A stretch of 64,000 nt of DNA. It comes from Nitrospira sp. GTDB taxonomy: Bacteria; Nitrospirota; Nitrospiria; Nitrospirales; Nitrospiraceae. Position 1 is the first letter of the stretch; the number at the start of each line of letters is the position of its first letter. The DNA is taken from assembly GCA_005116835.1 (NCBI GenBank), contig SWDM01000018.1:189485-253484 (forward strand), in the 5' to 3' direction. The translations under genes were made by a program, and so were the position numbers. This document shows, one piece after another, positions 34,606 to 44,204 of the stretch. Under the pieces are notes generated by a model that was given only the letters and a program-made list of their open reading frames with translations, ran no database searches and was not told the origin of the DNA.

Positions 34606-35222
34606 GCGATCGACGCCATCGACACCTGGTCGTTGGACTTAGCCTGCTGGCAGTCGTTTCGGGTCTCTCCCCACTCATGGCTCACGCCGATGGACCGATT
34701 TCTCATCCCCCCGTCGGGACACAGACTGTGGCCGTTGCGGGTGGCCCCTTCTTTCCCATCCGTCTCTTGTCTAGCCAATCCTCTAAACTCTTCGGCGCCG
34801 CGATCATGCCATCCTGGTCCATGACGGTCACCGATCCCATCGGCTCAAGCTGGTATCGAGGTCAGGTCTCGCTCGGCGCAGAACTGCTGGCATTCGAAAC
34901 ATCCGAGCCGCTGACCGGCTATGGAGTCGGGGTCACGCCGAAACTGCAATACACCTTCGTCAGCCTCGATCGGTTACGGCCCTATCTCGAAGGTGGCGGA
35001 GGTCCGCTATGGACTGATCTCGGTGGCCAGGTACCGGAGCAACCGGGGAAGTTTAACTTCGCTGTCTGGGGCGGGGCTGGAGGTTCATGGCTCCTGACAC
35101 CCCACTGGGCACTGAACGTCGGCTATCGGTTCGTCCATATTTCCAATGGCGGAACGCGGATGCCAAATTCCGGGCTCAACTTCGGCCTGCCGTTTATCGG
35201 AATCTCCTATTCCTTCTACTAA
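34602..35222 (+). CDS. PagL-like acyloxyacyl hydrolase / outer-membrane barrel
   Basis: A 206-residue protein starting at GTG 34602, overlapping the ttuA stop as GTGA. A signal peptide (LVVGLSLLAVVSGLSPLMAHA) precedes an eight-stranded barrel of alternating aromatic strands ending in Phe-Tyr. YRFVHISNGGTRMPNSG near residue 175-191 contains the His-x-Ser-Asn signature (H179, S181) of PagL lipid A 3-O-deacylases. It would trim a fatty acid from lipid A in the outer membrane. The frame is open to 34194 only as a shadow of ttuA. Coupling to a tRNA thiolase gene looks incidental. Confidence 0.8.
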   Translation: MSDRRHRHLVVGLSLLAVVSGLSPLMAHADGPISHPPVGTQTVAVAGGPFFPIRLLSSQSSKLFGAAIMPSWSMTVTDPIGSSWYRGQVSLGAELLAFETSEPLTGYGVGVTPKLQYTFVSLDRLRPYLEGGGGPLWTDLGGQVPEQPGKFNFAVWGGAGGSWLLTPHWALNVGYRFVHISNGGTRMPNSGLNFGLPFIGISYSFY

Positions 35223-35224
35223 CC

Positions 35225-35343
35225 GGCTGTTGATAAAGACCGCCAGCATCGTTCTCGCATCGTTCAGACCCTCAACGTACCGCAAGGGTACGCCTCGGGC
35301 CTTCACTCGCTGCGGCCTTGCTGAACGGCCTTTCTGAACAGCC
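35225..35343. repeat. R2 palindromic repeat
   Basis: Ends ggctgtt / aacagcc pair, whereas the copy at 17470 pairs gcaggatgct / agcatcctgc. The inner sequences ttctcgcatcgttcaga and ccttcactcgctgcggcc are shared with that copy in the opposite orientation. The rest of 35223-35589 contains an R4 half tract (35480-35508, ctgagttctgagtgctgag) and no gene. Confidence 0.85.
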
Positions 35344-35589
35344 TGCGAAGAATCATGAATGAGTCTGTAGGTTATAGGTGCTCATGGTCTCGGGGTATTC
35401 AAGTAGCTTGTCAACAATCTACTAATCTCTCGTTCGGCTCTTGCAAAGCCTCCATTGACCCCGTAAGCTGCCCTTAAGAAGTGCTGAGTTCTGAGTGCTG
35501 AGAGTTGAGTCGGGCGGATTTCGAACGTGATTACTTTCAATGGACAACGAATGACGATTGACAGTGTCAGCTGCATTAGCTCCTGAGCC

Positions 35590-36621
35590 ATGGCTACAAC
35601 TCCTCGCGACTACTATCACATCCTCAGCCTCCCCAAGTCTGCTTCAGCGGATGACGTCAAGAAGGCCTATCGCCGCCTCGCGCGCCAGGTTCACCCAGAT
35701 CTCCATAGCGGAGCCAAGAAATCCGAGATGGAAAAGAAGTTTAAAGAGTTGAACGAGGCGCACGAGGTCCTGAGCGATCCGGAAAAACGAAAGAAGTACG
35801 ATCAATATGGAGCCAACTGGGAACAAGCCGAGGCCTACGAACAGGCGCGCCGGCAGGCCGGAGCCCGTGGAGGCGGCGGCCCGGAGACTCCGTTCGGCGC
35901 AGAAGGCTTTTCCGACATCTTCGAGAATCTCTTCAAGGGGCGAGGGCGGACCGGTAATAGCCGCGGATTTGCTGTTCAGGGCGAAGACCTTGAAACGGAG
36001 GTGCAGCTGACCTTGGCCGAAGTGTTTACCGGTGTGACCAAGCGCATGACCTTACAAGAGCCGGTGCCCTGCTCCACTTGTCATGGGAGTGGAGCCTTTC
36101 GCGGGCGCCACTGCCCAACCTGCCAGGGGCAGGGCGCGACACTGCGGCCCAATACGATCGAGGTCCGAATCCCAGCCGGTGTCCAGGACGGAACGAGGGT
36201 ACGTGTAGCCGGCAAGGGTCAGCCAGGCAGCAACGGCGGGAAACCGGGCGATTTGTATCTGCGAGTCGCGATTGCCCAAGACAATGTGTTCCGCCGACAG
36301 GGGAGCGATATCCATGTGTCCCTCCCCGTTTTCCCATGGGAAGCGGCCCTGGGCGCTGAGGTGATGGCCCCGACGCTGATGGAGCCGGTTCGGGTGAAAG
36401 TTCCGGCGGGAAGCAAGGCCGACAGTAAGCTTCGGCTGAAAGGCAAGGGCCTACCAGCTGCGGCCGGCGGCCACGGCGATCTGTTCTTGACGATCCAGAT
36501 CGTGATGCCTCCTTCATCGACCGACGAGGAACGTAAACTATACGACCGGCTCAGAACCTTCGAGCACCCAGATCCACGCGCCGAACTTCTAGCGCAGGCC
36601 CAACGCCGAGCGCACCCCTGA
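35590..36621 (+). CDS. DnaJ-like co-chaperone with two-motif zinc finger
   Basis: A 343-residue Hsp40. The J domain (5-70) includes the HPD tripeptide (RQVHPDLH) that stimulates DnaK. A Gly-rich stretch (residues about 92-125) follows. The Cys-rich region has only two CxxCxGxG motifs, CSTCHGSG and CPTCQGQG, rather than the four of classical DnaJ, so it could bind a single zinc ion. The C-terminal substrate-binding domains ([19 protein letters not shown] ...) are complete. It is intermediate between DnaJ and CbpA. Start ATG at 35590. No dnaK or grpE is adjacent. Confidence 0.88.
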   Translation: MATTPRDYYHILSLPKSASADDVKKAYRRLARQVHPDLHSGAKKSEMEKKFKELNEAHEVLSDPEKRKKYDQYGANWEQAEAYEQARRQAGARGGGGPETPFGAEGFSDIFENLFKGRGRTGNSRGFAVQGEDLETEVQLTLAEVFTGVTKRMTLQEPVPCSTCHGSGAFRGRHCPTCQGQGATLRPNTIEVRIPAGVQDGTRVRVAGKGQPGSNGGKPGDLYLRVAIAQDNVFRRQGSDIHVSLPVFPWEAALGAEVMAPTLMEPVRVKVPAGSKADSKLRLKGKGLPAAAGGHGDLFLTIQIVMPPSSTDEERKLYDRLRTFEHPDPRAELLAQAQRRAHP

Positions 36622-36669
36622 ATTAAACGAGATGCGCGCGACTGGCGGGAGAAGCACGACCTGCGAGCG

Positions 36670-36702
36670 CCAAAGTTCGAAGTTCTGCATTCGAAGTTCA
36701 CA
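36670..36702. repeat. Heptad tract (aagttcg units)
   Basis: Units aagttcg-aagttct-gcattcg-aagttca occur in the 261-bp gap between the DnaJ-like and Spy-like genes. No gene is seen in the gap. Confidence 0.55.
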
Positions 36703-36882
36703 ACACGTCAGCCCTCAGTCTTCAACCTGCTTCATAGTCTCTTCGAGTTACGTTGTTGGCTTGCGTTGTGTTGATTGATCTGGCAATCTACGTATCCGTG
36801 CGTCGAGATCTGCTAGAAGATATTCAGCGTTCGTCATCATGGGATCAGACGTCTTCGTTCGGTTCAACCTAAGGAGGCAGGC

Positions 36883-37500
36883 ATGAAGCAGGGAAGACCA
36901 ACAATCGTGACATTAGCTGTTGCATCGGTATTTGCATTGTCCCTAGGGATGTCATCTGTCTGGGCCAATGAGCCAGGCTACGGCAAGGAAGGACACGGGG
37001 GCGGCGGGCATGGGTCGATGGGCGGACATGGATCGAGCATGATGCACAACAGCACCGGCCACCTGATCCGTCATCTGCTCAAACATGACAAAGACATCGG
37101 ACTCACCGCAGAGCAGGTAGCGAAACTGAAAGACATGCAACTGAGTCTGGACAAGACCCGTATCAAGAGCGAGGCAGATATTCAGGTGGCGGAGCGCGAA
37201 TTGAAAGCCTTGACTGAAGAAGAGAAATCAGACCTGGGAGCGATCGAAGCCAAGTTGAAGCAGAGCGCAGATCTGCAAGTCGCGTTACGCATGGTCTCCA
37301 TCAAGGCCCGCCGGGATGTGTACGCCTTGTTGACTCCTGAGCAGCGCGCCAAGGAAAAGAGCGAGCATGACAAAGCCATGCAGCAGCACAAGGATGCGGG
37401 CAAGGGTTACGGCAACCCCCATGGCGGCACCGGCGGCCCAATGAAAGCCAATCCGCATAAAAACGGCGCAATGAAGAACCTGCCTCTCCAGCAGGCATAA
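36883..37500 (+). CDS. Spy/CpxP-like periplasmic protein
   Basis: A 205-residue exported protein. Signal peptide 1-28 (IVTLAVASVFALSLGMSSVWA) is followed by a Gly/His/Met-rich segment (GHGGGGHGSMGGHGSSMMH), likely metal-binding. A long helical region follows with IGLTAEQVAKLKDMQ and LLTPEQRAK, the LTxxQ repeats of Spy/CpxP proteins, and then a second Gly/His/Asn-rich tail. It is probably an envelope-stress chaperone or metal sensor partner. A perfect AAGGAGG precedes the ATG by six bases. It stands alone between dnaJ-like and ilvD. Confidence 0.85.
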   Translation: MKQGRPTIVTLAVASVFALSLGMSSVWANEPGYGKEGHGGGGHGSMGGHGSSMMHNSTGHLIRHLLKHDKDIGLTAEQVAKLKDMQLSLDKTRIKSEADIQVAERELKALTEEEKSDLGAIEAKLKQSADLQVALRMVSIKARRDVYALLTPEQRAKEKSEHDKAMQQHKDAGKGYGNPHGGTGGPMKANPHKNGAMKNLPLQQA

Positions 37501-37636
37501 GCGTTTGAGCAGATCTCTCGGCACTATCTTCTAGTCCGGGGCATACCCCCTGGATCAAGCAAGAGAATGTGCGTTGGGGCAAGTTGGATATCGGGTGAAC
37601 AATGAGGGTGTTTTCAGAAGCCAATAAAGGAATGCC

Positions 37637-39310
37637 ATGCCGAAAGAGTTGAAACTCTTAAGCCACGATCTGTTGGTTGGCCCCGATCGGGCGCCGGCCA
37701 GGGCAATGTTGAAAGCCGTGGGATTTACCGACGAGGATCTCTCTCGTCCGATCATCGGCGTCGCCAACACCTGGATCGAGATCATGCCCTGCAATTTCCA
37801 CCTGCGCCGCTTGTCTGAGCGGGTAAAAGCCGGTATCAGAGCAGCCGGCGGCACCCCGATCGAGTACAACACCATCGCGGTCTCGGATGGGATTTCAATG
37901 GGCACCGAGGGGATGAAGGCCTCGCTGATCAGCCGGGAGGTCATTGCCGATTCGATTGAACTTGTGGCTCGTGGACACCTGTTCGACGGCGTCGTGGCAT
38001 TGTCAGGTTGTGACAAGACCATTCCCGGCACCGTGATGGCCCTCGCGCGCCTGAATCTGCCGTCGGTCATGCTCTACGGCGGCTCGATCATGCCGGGCCA
38101 GTTCCAAGGCCACGACGTGACCATTCAAGACGTATTCGAAGCGGTCGGGAAACATGCATCCGGCAAGATGAACGACGCTGAGCTCAAAGATCTGGAAGAC
38201 CATGCCTGCCCAGGCCCTGGCGCCTGCGGCGGCCAGTTCACAGCCAATACCATGGCGATTGCGTTCGAATTCCTCGGCATTTCGCCGATGGGACGGAACG
38301 GGGTGCCGGCTATGGACCAAAAGAAAGACGACGTGGCCTTCGAATGTGGAAAGATGGTCATGGATCTGTTGAAGAGAGACCTGCGGCCCCGCCAGATCAT
38401 CACGCGAAAGTCGCTGGAAAATGCCATTGCCGCGGTTGCGACGACCGGCGGCTCGACGAATGCCGTGTTGCATCTCCTTGCGATCGCGCGCGAAGCCAAT
38501 ATCAAATTGGACATCGACGATTTCGACAAGATTAATCGGAAGGTGCCGTTGCTCGCAGACCTGAAGCCGGGCGGACGATTTACCGCCTCGGATCTCTATG
38601 CAGCAGGAGGAACCACGTTAGTCGCGAAACGGCTGCTCGATGCAGGCCTGTTGCACGCGGCTCAACCGACCGTGACCGGTCGGACAATCGGGGAAGAGGC
38701 GAAAGAGGCGAAGGAAACATCCGGACAACAGGTTCTCAGACCCCTATCCAACCCGATCAAGCAGACCGGCGGGCTGGTGATTCTCCGAGGGAATCTAGCT
38801 CCCGAAGGCTGCGTGGTGAAGGTGGCAGGGCACTCGATCATGACGTTCCGTGGCCCGGCAAAGGTGTACAACAGAGAAGAGGATGCCTTCGTCGCAGTGC
38901 AATCCCGTCAAATCAAAGCGGGCGACGTCGTGGTGATCAGATATGAAGGTCCGTCAGGCGGGCCAGGCATGAGAGAAATGCTCGGTGTGACTGCTGCCAT
39001 CGTCGGCGCAGGTCTAGGCGACTCCGTCGCGCTGCTCACCGACGGCCGCTTCTCCGGAGCCACCCATGGGTTGATGGCGGGCCACGTGGCGCCGGAAGCC
39101 AGCAAGGGCGGCCCGATCGGCGCGGTCAAGAACGGCGACATGATTGTCTTCGACATCGCCAAACGGACCTTGACGGTGGAACTCTCGCAGAAAGAGATTA
39201 AGGCCAGGCTCAAGAAGGTCAAACAACCGCTGCCGCGCTATACCTCTGGCGTCATGGGCAAGTACGCCAGGCACGTCTCGTCGGCCTCGGAAGGGGCGAT
39301 CACGACTTAG
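37637..39310 (+). CDS. ilvD: Dihydroxy-acid dehydratase
   Basis: A 557-residue Fe-S dehydratase, normal length, that forms the 2-keto acids of valine, leucine and isoleucine synthesis. Cluster ligands lie in [10 protein letters not shown] and [18 protein letters not shown]. The C-terminal half has the [23 protein letters not shown] and [14 protein letters not shown] blocks and the [13 protein letters not shown] active-site loop. The N-terminal [13 protein letters not shown] is also conserved. A single gene; no other ilv genes are nearby. The ATG at 37637 follows a weak AAGGA. Confidence 0.97.
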   Translation: MPKELKLLSHDLLVGPDRAPARAMLKAVGFTDEDLSRPIIGVANTWIEIMPCNFHLRRLSERVKAGIRAAGGTPIEYNTIAVSDGISMGTEGMKASLISREVIADSIELVARGHLFDGVVALSGCDKTIPGTVMALARLNLPSVMLYGGSIMPGQFQGHDVTIQDVFEAVGKHASGKMNDAELKDLEDHACPGPGACGGQFTANTMAIAFEFLGISPMGRNGVPAMDQKKDDVAFECGKMVMDLLKRDLRPRQIITRKSLENAIAAVATTGGSTNAVLHLLAIAREANIKLDIDDFDKINRKVPLLADLKPGGRFTASDLYAAGGTTLVAKRLLDAGLLHAAQPTVTGRTIGEEAKEAKETSGQQVLRPLSNPIKQTGGLVILRGNLAPEGCVVKVAGHSIMTFRGPAKVYNREEDAFVAVQSRQIKAGDVVVIRYEGPSGGPGMREMLGVTAAIVGAGLGDSVALLTDGRFSGATHGLMAGHVAPEASKGGPIGAVKNGDMIVFDIAKRTLTVELSQKEIKARLKKVKQPLPRYTSGVMGKYARHVSSASEGAITT

Positions 39311-39325
39311 CAGCGTGCTCGACAC

Positions 39326-39391
39326 CTGTGAAGCGTATTTCGTGAAGCGTCATTCGTTTCCTGATTCGGACGTTTCACGCTTCACGAACGA
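39326..39391. repeat. R4 palindrome between convergent genes
   Basis: Left gtgaagc-gtatttc-gtgaagc and right gtttcac-gcttcac are complementary. Being between convergent ilvD and the DegT gene it may also act as a bidirectional terminator. Confidence 0.7.
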
Positions 39392-39415
39392 CGCGGGCGG
39401 ACATTTTAGATCCTG

Positions 39416-40534
39416 TTAGGCGCGTCGATAGAACTCCGCGATCATCTCTACCACGTAGGACTGCTGCGTCTCTGTCAACTCCGGAAAGATCGGAAGAGAC
39501 ATCACCGCTTCGGCTGCCTGTTCTGAGACGGGGAAAGACCCCTTCTGGTGTCCTAAATCGCGATAGCAATTCTGGAGATGCATTGGTAGCGGATAGTAGA
39601 CTTCTGTGCCGATGCCTTTCTCCTTGAGGAAGGCGCGCAACTCATCGCGTTTCTCCACTCGGACAGTGTATTGGTTGTAGACATGAAAATTTCCAGCCAC
39701 TGTGGGCGGCAACAGGACACGATCCACCAGCTTCGTCTGCGCGAACAACTGCCGATACCGTTCCGCATTCCTCCGACGACCCTCTGCCCACTGGTCAAGG
39801 TACTTTAATTTGACTTGAAGCACGGCAGCTTGAAGCGCATCCAACCGGCTATTGAACCCGATCGCTTCGTGTAGGTAGCGGACCTGGCTCCCATGAACAC
39901 GGAGCATGGCCATAGAATCGGCAAGGGCTTTGTCGTTGGTCGTAATGAGGCCCCCATCTCCGAACCCGCCCAAGTTCTTGCTGGGGAAAAAGCTAAAGCA
40001 TCCAGTGTCCCCAAGTATCCCGGCGCGCTTGTCTCCCTGACTCGCGCCGATGGCTTGGCAGGCGTCCTCGATGACATAAATGTTTTTTCGTTTTGCGATC
40101 TGGTTGATGGCGGCCATATCCGCACATTGCCCGAAGAGATGGACAGGAATGATGGCTTTGGTGCGAGGCGTGATCGCTCGTTCAATGAGTGTCGGGTCGA
40201 TATTGAAGGTATCCCGCTGAATATCCACGAACACCGGCTTCGCGCCCAATCGCGATGCAGCGGCGGCCGTCGCAAAAAACGTAAAGGGAATCGTGATGAC
40301 TTCATCGCCCGCCTTCACTCCCATAGCCATCAGGGAGAGCAACAGCGCATCGCTCCCGGATGCGCAACCGATGGCATACTTGGCTCCGATATATTTGCCT
40401 ATGGCCTCTTCGAACGCGACGACGCGAGGCCCCAACACAAACCCCTGCTCGTCGCAGACGATCTGGATCGCCTCCATAATCTCTGCACGGAGGGGTTGAA
40501 ACTGAGCTTTCAGATCAAGGAGAGGAATGTTCAT
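39416..40534 (-). CDS. DegT/DnrJ/EryC1 sugar aminotransferase
   Basis: A 372-residue PLP enzyme of the sugar aminotransferase family, opening MNIPLLDLKAQFQPLRAEI. The PLP-binding Lys is K186 in FFPSKNLGGFGDGG, with GCASGSDALLLSL, VHLFGQCADM and IEDACQAIGA also conserved. It transfers an amino group to a keto-sugar nucleotide for surface polysaccharide (WbpE/ArnB-like); the substrate is unknown. The frame is open to 40684, but the Met at 40534 has an AGGGGG site. It lies 91 bp after the ABC permease on the same strand. Confidence 0.9.
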   Translation of the reverse strand: MNIPLLDLKAQFQPLRAEIMEAIQIVCDEQGFVLGPRVVAFEEAIGKYIGAKYAIGCASGSDALLLSLMAMGVKAGDEVITIPFTFFATAAAASRLGAKPVFVDIQRDTFNIDPTLIERAITPRTKAIIPVHLFGQCADMAAINQIAKRKNIYVIEDACQAIGASQGDKRAGILGDTGCFSFFPSKNLGGFGDGGLITTNDKALADSMAMLRVHGSQVRYLHEAIGFNSRLDALQAAVLQVKLKYLDQWAEGRRRNAERYRQLFAQTKLVDRVLLPPTVAGNFHVYNQYTVRVEKRDELRAFLKEKGIGTEVYYPLPMHLQNCYRDLGHQKGSFPVSEQAAEAVMSLPIFPELTETQQSYVVEMIAEFYRRA

Positions 40535-40625
40535 CTTGGTTTGCCCCCTACTATCGCCTGATGCCATCAATACATGGGTTGGAATGTGAAAGCAAGTGGG
40601 GGCCGCCTGAATCGCATTGGCTGGT

Positions 40626-41393
40626 TTACTGAAAATCTCTTCGCTGAAAAATAATGCCGGCGAGGAGGAGTAGAAGTCCTGCATAGGTTAAGCCGTAGGA
40701 GATCGTCAATGCCATATCAGACGCGCCAAAGTCTAGCCCGTGGATGACATGGCCCTTCAGATTGAATCGTTCAAGATTCGGCAGCACGTAGTACACGACG
40801 TTGATGATCGCCTGGCTGATCTCATCCAGTTTCTTCGCGAGTTCCTTCAGATCGCCGGACATGTGCCCGATCACGTAAATCCCAAGCGTGAAAATGGCGC
40901 TCAACGTTGAACTCGTGAAAGTAGAAAACAGAAGCGCGACAGCGGTAATAACCATCAGCTCGAGGAAGATCAAACCGATCGATTGAAAAAACAAACCCGT
41001 AATGGGTACGTCCATGACATACAGCACCACCAAGAGGCCCAGCACCATGACAGCCGTGTTCGCCAGCAAGGTAATCACCAGTCCAAAATACTTCCCCAGC
41101 AAAAACGCGTATCGAGGAATAGGTTTGGACACGATGGTGTAAATCGTCTTCCGATCGATCTCCTTGCTGACAAGGCCGATCCCCACAAATATCGCGATCA
41201 GCACGCCGAACAGATTGATGCTGGCGAGCCCGATATCGAGAATAAGGCGATGATAGTCGCCGATGGTAATCCGCGACAGGAGGATCGAACTGCCGATCAT
41301 CAACAGGGCAAAAATGAGCAGGTTGTAGAGCAGCTTTTCGCGGAGATTTTCGCGAAACGAGTTCAGGCTGATCGAGAGAATTCGCGCGATCAT
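40626..41393 (-). CDS. ABC-2 type transporter permease
   Basis: A 255-residue membrane protein with about six helices (for example LLYNLLIFALLMIGSSILL, LASINLFGVLIAIFVGIGLV and YFGLVITLLANTAVMVLGLL). The SKEIDRKTIYTIVSKPIPRYAFLLGKYFG segment is typical of ABC-2/NosY-like permeases. Its ATG overlaps the stop of the ATPase gene by four bases. Together they form an exporter or membrane-remodelling complex; substrate unknown. Confidence 0.88.
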   Translation of the reverse strand: MIARILSISLNSFRENLREKLLYNLLIFALLMIGSSILLSRITIGDYHRLILDIGLASINLFGVLIAIFVGIGLVSKEIDRKTIYTIVSKPIPRYAFLLGKYFGLVITLLANTAVMVLGLLVVLYVMDVPITGLFFQSIGLIFLELMVITAVALLFSTFTSSTLSAIFTLGIYVIGHMSGDLKELAKKLDEISQAIINVVYYVLPNLERFNLKGHVIHGLDFGASDMALTISYGLTYAGLLLLLAGIIFQRRDFQ

Positions 41394-42340
41394 TCTTCGC
41401 CCCTCTGTTCACGTACCTGGCGTATGAATAAATCTTCCAACGAGCTGTTGTGCGGCGTCAGAGAGATCAGCTTGGCCTTGGCGGTTCGTATTCGTTCAAG
41501 CACCTCGTTCACAGACTGCTGGCCCTTCAGGATGAGCAGGGCTCGATCCCCGGTTACCGTGACCTTCTCGGTGAGCGGCTTGACCTGCGCCAGCCCATCG
41601 GAGCCGAGCCCTTCGACAAGGACTTCAATGGAGTGCGTAGAGTCTGCGCCAATCAAATCCGAGACGCGCCCCATCGCGACCAATCGGCCCTTGACGAGAA
41701 TACTGACGCGATCGCACAACATCTCCGCATCGTGCAAAATGTGCGAACTGAAAAAGATCGTCTTCCCTTCTTCCTTGAGGCGCAGGATCAAATCTCGGAT
41801 TTCTTTTCGCCCAATCGGATCCAACCCGGACATCGGCTCATCGAGCACCACCAACTCCGGGTCATTGATCAGCGCCTGCGCAATACCGATGCGCTGCAAC
41901 ATGCCTTTGGAGAACTTTCTGAGCTGCAAGTCTCTTGCGTGGGTCATCCCCACCAGCTCCAATAATTCACCGATGCGCCGATTGACAACGGACACCGATA
42001 ACCCGAAGAGATCTCCGTAGAACCGGAGAAACTCAGCGCCAGTCAGATAGTCGTAGAAATAGGGTGATTCAGGAAGAAAGCCCAGGCGAGCCTTTGAATC
42101 CCGGTCGCCGATCGGCTTCCCAAATAGCCAAGCCTGTCCACTCGTGGGGTAAATCAGCCCCATCAGAATTTTCAGCGTCGTCGTCTTGCCCGCTCCATTG
42201 GGGCCGAGAAACCCGAACACCTCCCCTTGCCGAACCTCCAAGTCCAACCCTTCAAGCGCCGTCACCTGGCGGCCCCAGAACCCAACCTTGAAGGTCTTCC
42301 GAAGCGCTTCAGTTTTGAGAATGATCGTTGACGTAGCCAT
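41390..42340 (-). CDS. ABC transporter ATP-binding protein
   Basis: A 316-residue ATPase. Walker A is GPNGAGKTT, the signature loop KFSKGMLQRIGIAQAL and Walker B ELVVLDEPMSGLDP; a C-terminal ACT-like extension follows (HSIEVLVEGLGS...). The frame is open to 42430, but the Met at 42340 (MATSTIILKTEALRKTF) has AGGTG upstream and starts a normal domain. It begins eight bases after the TPR-like gene and overlaps the permease start, so the three form an operon. The group resembles CcmA/NosF-type exporters by motif only. Confidence 0.93.
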   Translation of the reverse strand: MATSTIILKTEALRKTFKVGFWGRQVTALEGLDLEVRQGEVFGFLGPNGAGKTTTLKILMGLIYPTSGQAWLFGKPIGDRDSKARLGFLPESPYFYDYLTGAEFLRFYGDLFGLSVSVVNRRIGELLELVGMTHARDLQLRKFSKGMLQRIGIAQALINDPELVVLDEPMSGLDPIGRKEIRDLILRLKEEGKTIFFSSHILHDAEMLCDRVSILVKGRLVAMGRVSDLIGADSTHSIEVLVEGLGSDGLAQVKPLTEKVTVTGDRALLILKGQQSVNEVLERIRTAKAKLISLTPHNSSLEDLFIRQVREQRGEE

Positions 42341-42347
42341 ATCACAC

Positions 42348-43274
42348 CTATTCGGGATCGCCCTCGCTTGCCATTGAATCTGAGGAACGGTAGACACGCA
42401 TTCGTTCAGAATGAGTACTGCTCGTGACATCGCCCGTTGCCGAATCTAGTCGATATTCCCCGCCGTATGGCTCGTGAGGGATCTGTGCCAGCAATCCCGC
42501 TTCAACCAGCTTCGCAAGAGATGGAGGACGTGTGTCCCTGGTTTCGACGAACTGTTGCACCGCCCGCTCAAGCATCTGGAGATCGCGCTCCAGACTCACT
42601 CGTTTGATACGACGCATGAGTTGTCCGCGAATCTTCTCATCGGTCGTTTGATCGAGCATCCCGGCGAGAAACTCCAACGCGACATCGGGATTGTTCCCTT
42701 GCGCATATAAGCGAGCGGCCAACCGAGCCGTATAGAGCGGAGGGCCGATTGGGAATTCTCCTGGCACCCTCGCGGCTTGAGCCAGATAGTCAGCGGCTCT
42801 CCGATAGTTATTCAGATGGAAGAAATGATTGAACCCCAACTTGAAAGGGATTTGCCAGGAGTTCGGATTGGGAGCCAGTCCCTTTTCGAGCAACTGATTG
42901 CTCAAATCGACCCGCGCTGCAAGCTCAGCCAACACTGTGCCCCCCGCCTCATAGGCATAGACATACTTGGGATCCAATGTGGTGATGACATCGAGCGCAT
43001 GGTAGAGCCACTCATAGTCCTGATCGCGAACTACCCGATCGCCTAACACCTGCACCACACGCAGCCACAGAAAATCTGCGCCCACATGGTGATAGCCCAG
43101 CAACGCCGGCCGCAAGACCTCTCCGCGTGGCAGGAGCCGAAGCTGCTCCAGCTTGGCAATACGGCCTCCACTGTGCTGTTCCAGTTTCAGTTGAATCAGC
43201 ACGACTATACCAAGCAACAGGCCGGCGCAACACCAAAGAAGGGAAATTCGCATTGCAGGCTGGAAAACTCTCAT
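42348..43274 (-). CDS. Membrane-anchored TPR-like protein with ABC genes
   Basis: A 308-residue protein with one N-terminal membrane helix (ISLLWCCAGLLLGIVVLIQL). A helical-repeat region follows (LDVITTLDPKYVYAYEAGGTVL ... AADYLAQAARVPG), with TPR-like spacing but weak consensus. The tail PYGGEYRLDSATGDVTSS resembles the end of type II secretion pseudopilins. It faces the periplasm and probably assists the adjacent ABC-2 exporter, whose ATPase begins eight bases downstream. I know no characterised homologue. Confidence 0.7.
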   Translation of the reverse strand: MRVFQPAMRISLLWCCAGLLLGIVVLIQLKLEQHSGGRIAKLEQLRLLPRGEVLRPALLGYHHVGADFLWLRVVQVLGDRVVRDQDYEWLYHALDVITTLDPKYVYAYEAGGTVLAELAARVDLSNQLLEKGLAPNPNSWQIPFKLGFNHFFHLNNYRRAADYLAQAARVPGEFPIGPPLYTARLAARLYAQGNNPDVALEFLAGMLDQTTDEKIRGQLMRRIKRVSLERDLQMLERAVQQFVETRDTRPPSLAKLVEAGLLAQIPHEPYGGEYRLDSATGDVTSSTHSERMRVYRSSDSMASEGDPE

Positions 43275-43308
43275 GGCTAAACTCGCTTACACCTTGCAAC
43301 GGGAAGAC

Positions 43309-43502
43309 TAGCCCGCATTATTCATGACAGTTCGTCGCGAAATCGCTGAGCCGCGTTGCGAGAGCGGCGCGCGGAGCTCCGAGAACCCGAGGTGTACTCG
43401 TGCAGTACGATGAGGGTTCGAGGGGCGAGCCCGCCGCCCGAAGGCTCGTCGCAGCAGCGGATCGGCGATTGCAGCAGAAGTGTTCATGAGTAATGCGGGC
43501 TA
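43309..43502. repeat. R3 element with 19-bp terminal inverted repeats
   Basis: Tagcccgcattattcatga (43309-43327) and its near-perfect inverse tcatgagtaatgcgggcta (43484-43502) bound a 194-bp palindromic element without an ORF. A second, diverged copy is at 53966-54126. It looks like a non-autonomous element. Confidence 0.75.
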
Positions 43503-43541
43503 ACAGCGTAAAGACAATTCACATTTGGCTCCCAAAAGCAG

Positions 43542-43573
43542 CCGGTCAGGACTGGATCTCCAGCCCTGACCGG
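43542..43573 (-). terminator. Likely pilA terminator hairpin
   Basis: Ccggtcagg (43542-43550) and cctgaccgg (43565-43573) form a perfect 9-bp stem just past the pilA stop. On the minus strand it is followed by a short TTTT run. Confidence 0.6.
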
Positions 43574-43595
43574 GTATGCCCATTCCTAGGATGTC

Positions 43596-44204
43596 CTAGA
43601 ATACTGAGTCGTTCACTAGGCAGTTGGTTACGTTGCTGATATCAGATACCTGGAACTGGCCATTGACAGCGTCGCCATCCAAGTTTCCCAGTGCTTCACC
43701 AATAAACCCGATGGTCGGAGCGACGCCAGCGCCTGCTGGAATTGCTAGGCAGCCACCCTTTGTCGGCCCAGGAGCTGCTGTAATTGCCGCAGTAGCCTGC
43801 AGGTTATACTGATACCGAACCGCACCGGCCGGCACAAATCCAATATCACCAAAAGTACCGATCGCCGTGGCAGCCACACCGGCAGGAGTGAAACAAAACC
43901 CCAGGGCTGGTGCAGGTACAACTGGGAGTGCGGCCGCAGCCGGCCATGCTACCAAGGCGCCGTTGTTCGGAATAGCTACCGGCGCAAGTGCATTTGTCGA
44001 GAGGAAACAGCGGTTCTCAGCCTGAAACGCCAAATCCGCCGTCTTGATCGCGCTCAGGTTCGTCTTGGCTTCAGAGGTTCGCGACCGCATCTGGTACTGA
44101 ATGAAGTTCGGGATGGCGATAGCCGCCAAGATCCCGATGATCGCCACGACGATCATCAACTCGATCAGGGTAAAACCCTTTTGTCCCTTCACCTGCTTAA
44201 ACAT
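43596..44204 (-). CDS. pilA: Type IV pilin
   Basis: A 202-residue major-pilin-like protein. A short positive leader [10 protein letters not shown] is cut after Gly10 before [22 protein letters not shown], the prepilin peptidase site and assembly helix with Glu at mature position 5. The globular domain has Cys pairs, including CFLS/GFCF and GGCL/NCLV, that may form disulfides, and an Ala/Pro/Gly-rich low-complexity middle. The frame is open to 44231, but ATG 44204 has AAGGAGG nine bases upstream. It is flanked by a sigma54-like promoter and a terminator, so it is monocistronic and abundant. The motor genes pilT and pilU lie at 56-58 kb. Confidence 0.92.
   Translation of the reverse strand: MFKQVKGQKGFTLIELMIVVAIIGILAAIAIPNFIQYQMRSRTSEAKTNLSAIKTADLAFQAENRCFLSTNALAPVAIPNNGALVAWPAAAALPVVPAPALGFCFTPAGVAATAIGTFGDIGFVPAGAVRYQYNLQATAAITAAPGPTKGGCLAIPAGAGVAPTIGFIGEALGNLDGDAVNGQFQVSDISNVTNCLVNDSVF

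Noticed and set aside
40983-42020. 345-residue plus-strand open frame
   Set aside because: Fully antisense to the ABC permease and ATPase genes; basic low-complexity product with no domain. It is a shadow.
43309-43502. Rho-independent terminator only
   Set aside because: At 194 bp with 19-bp matched ends and a second copy, it is better described as a repeat element; a separate hairpin at 43542-43573 serves as pilA terminator.
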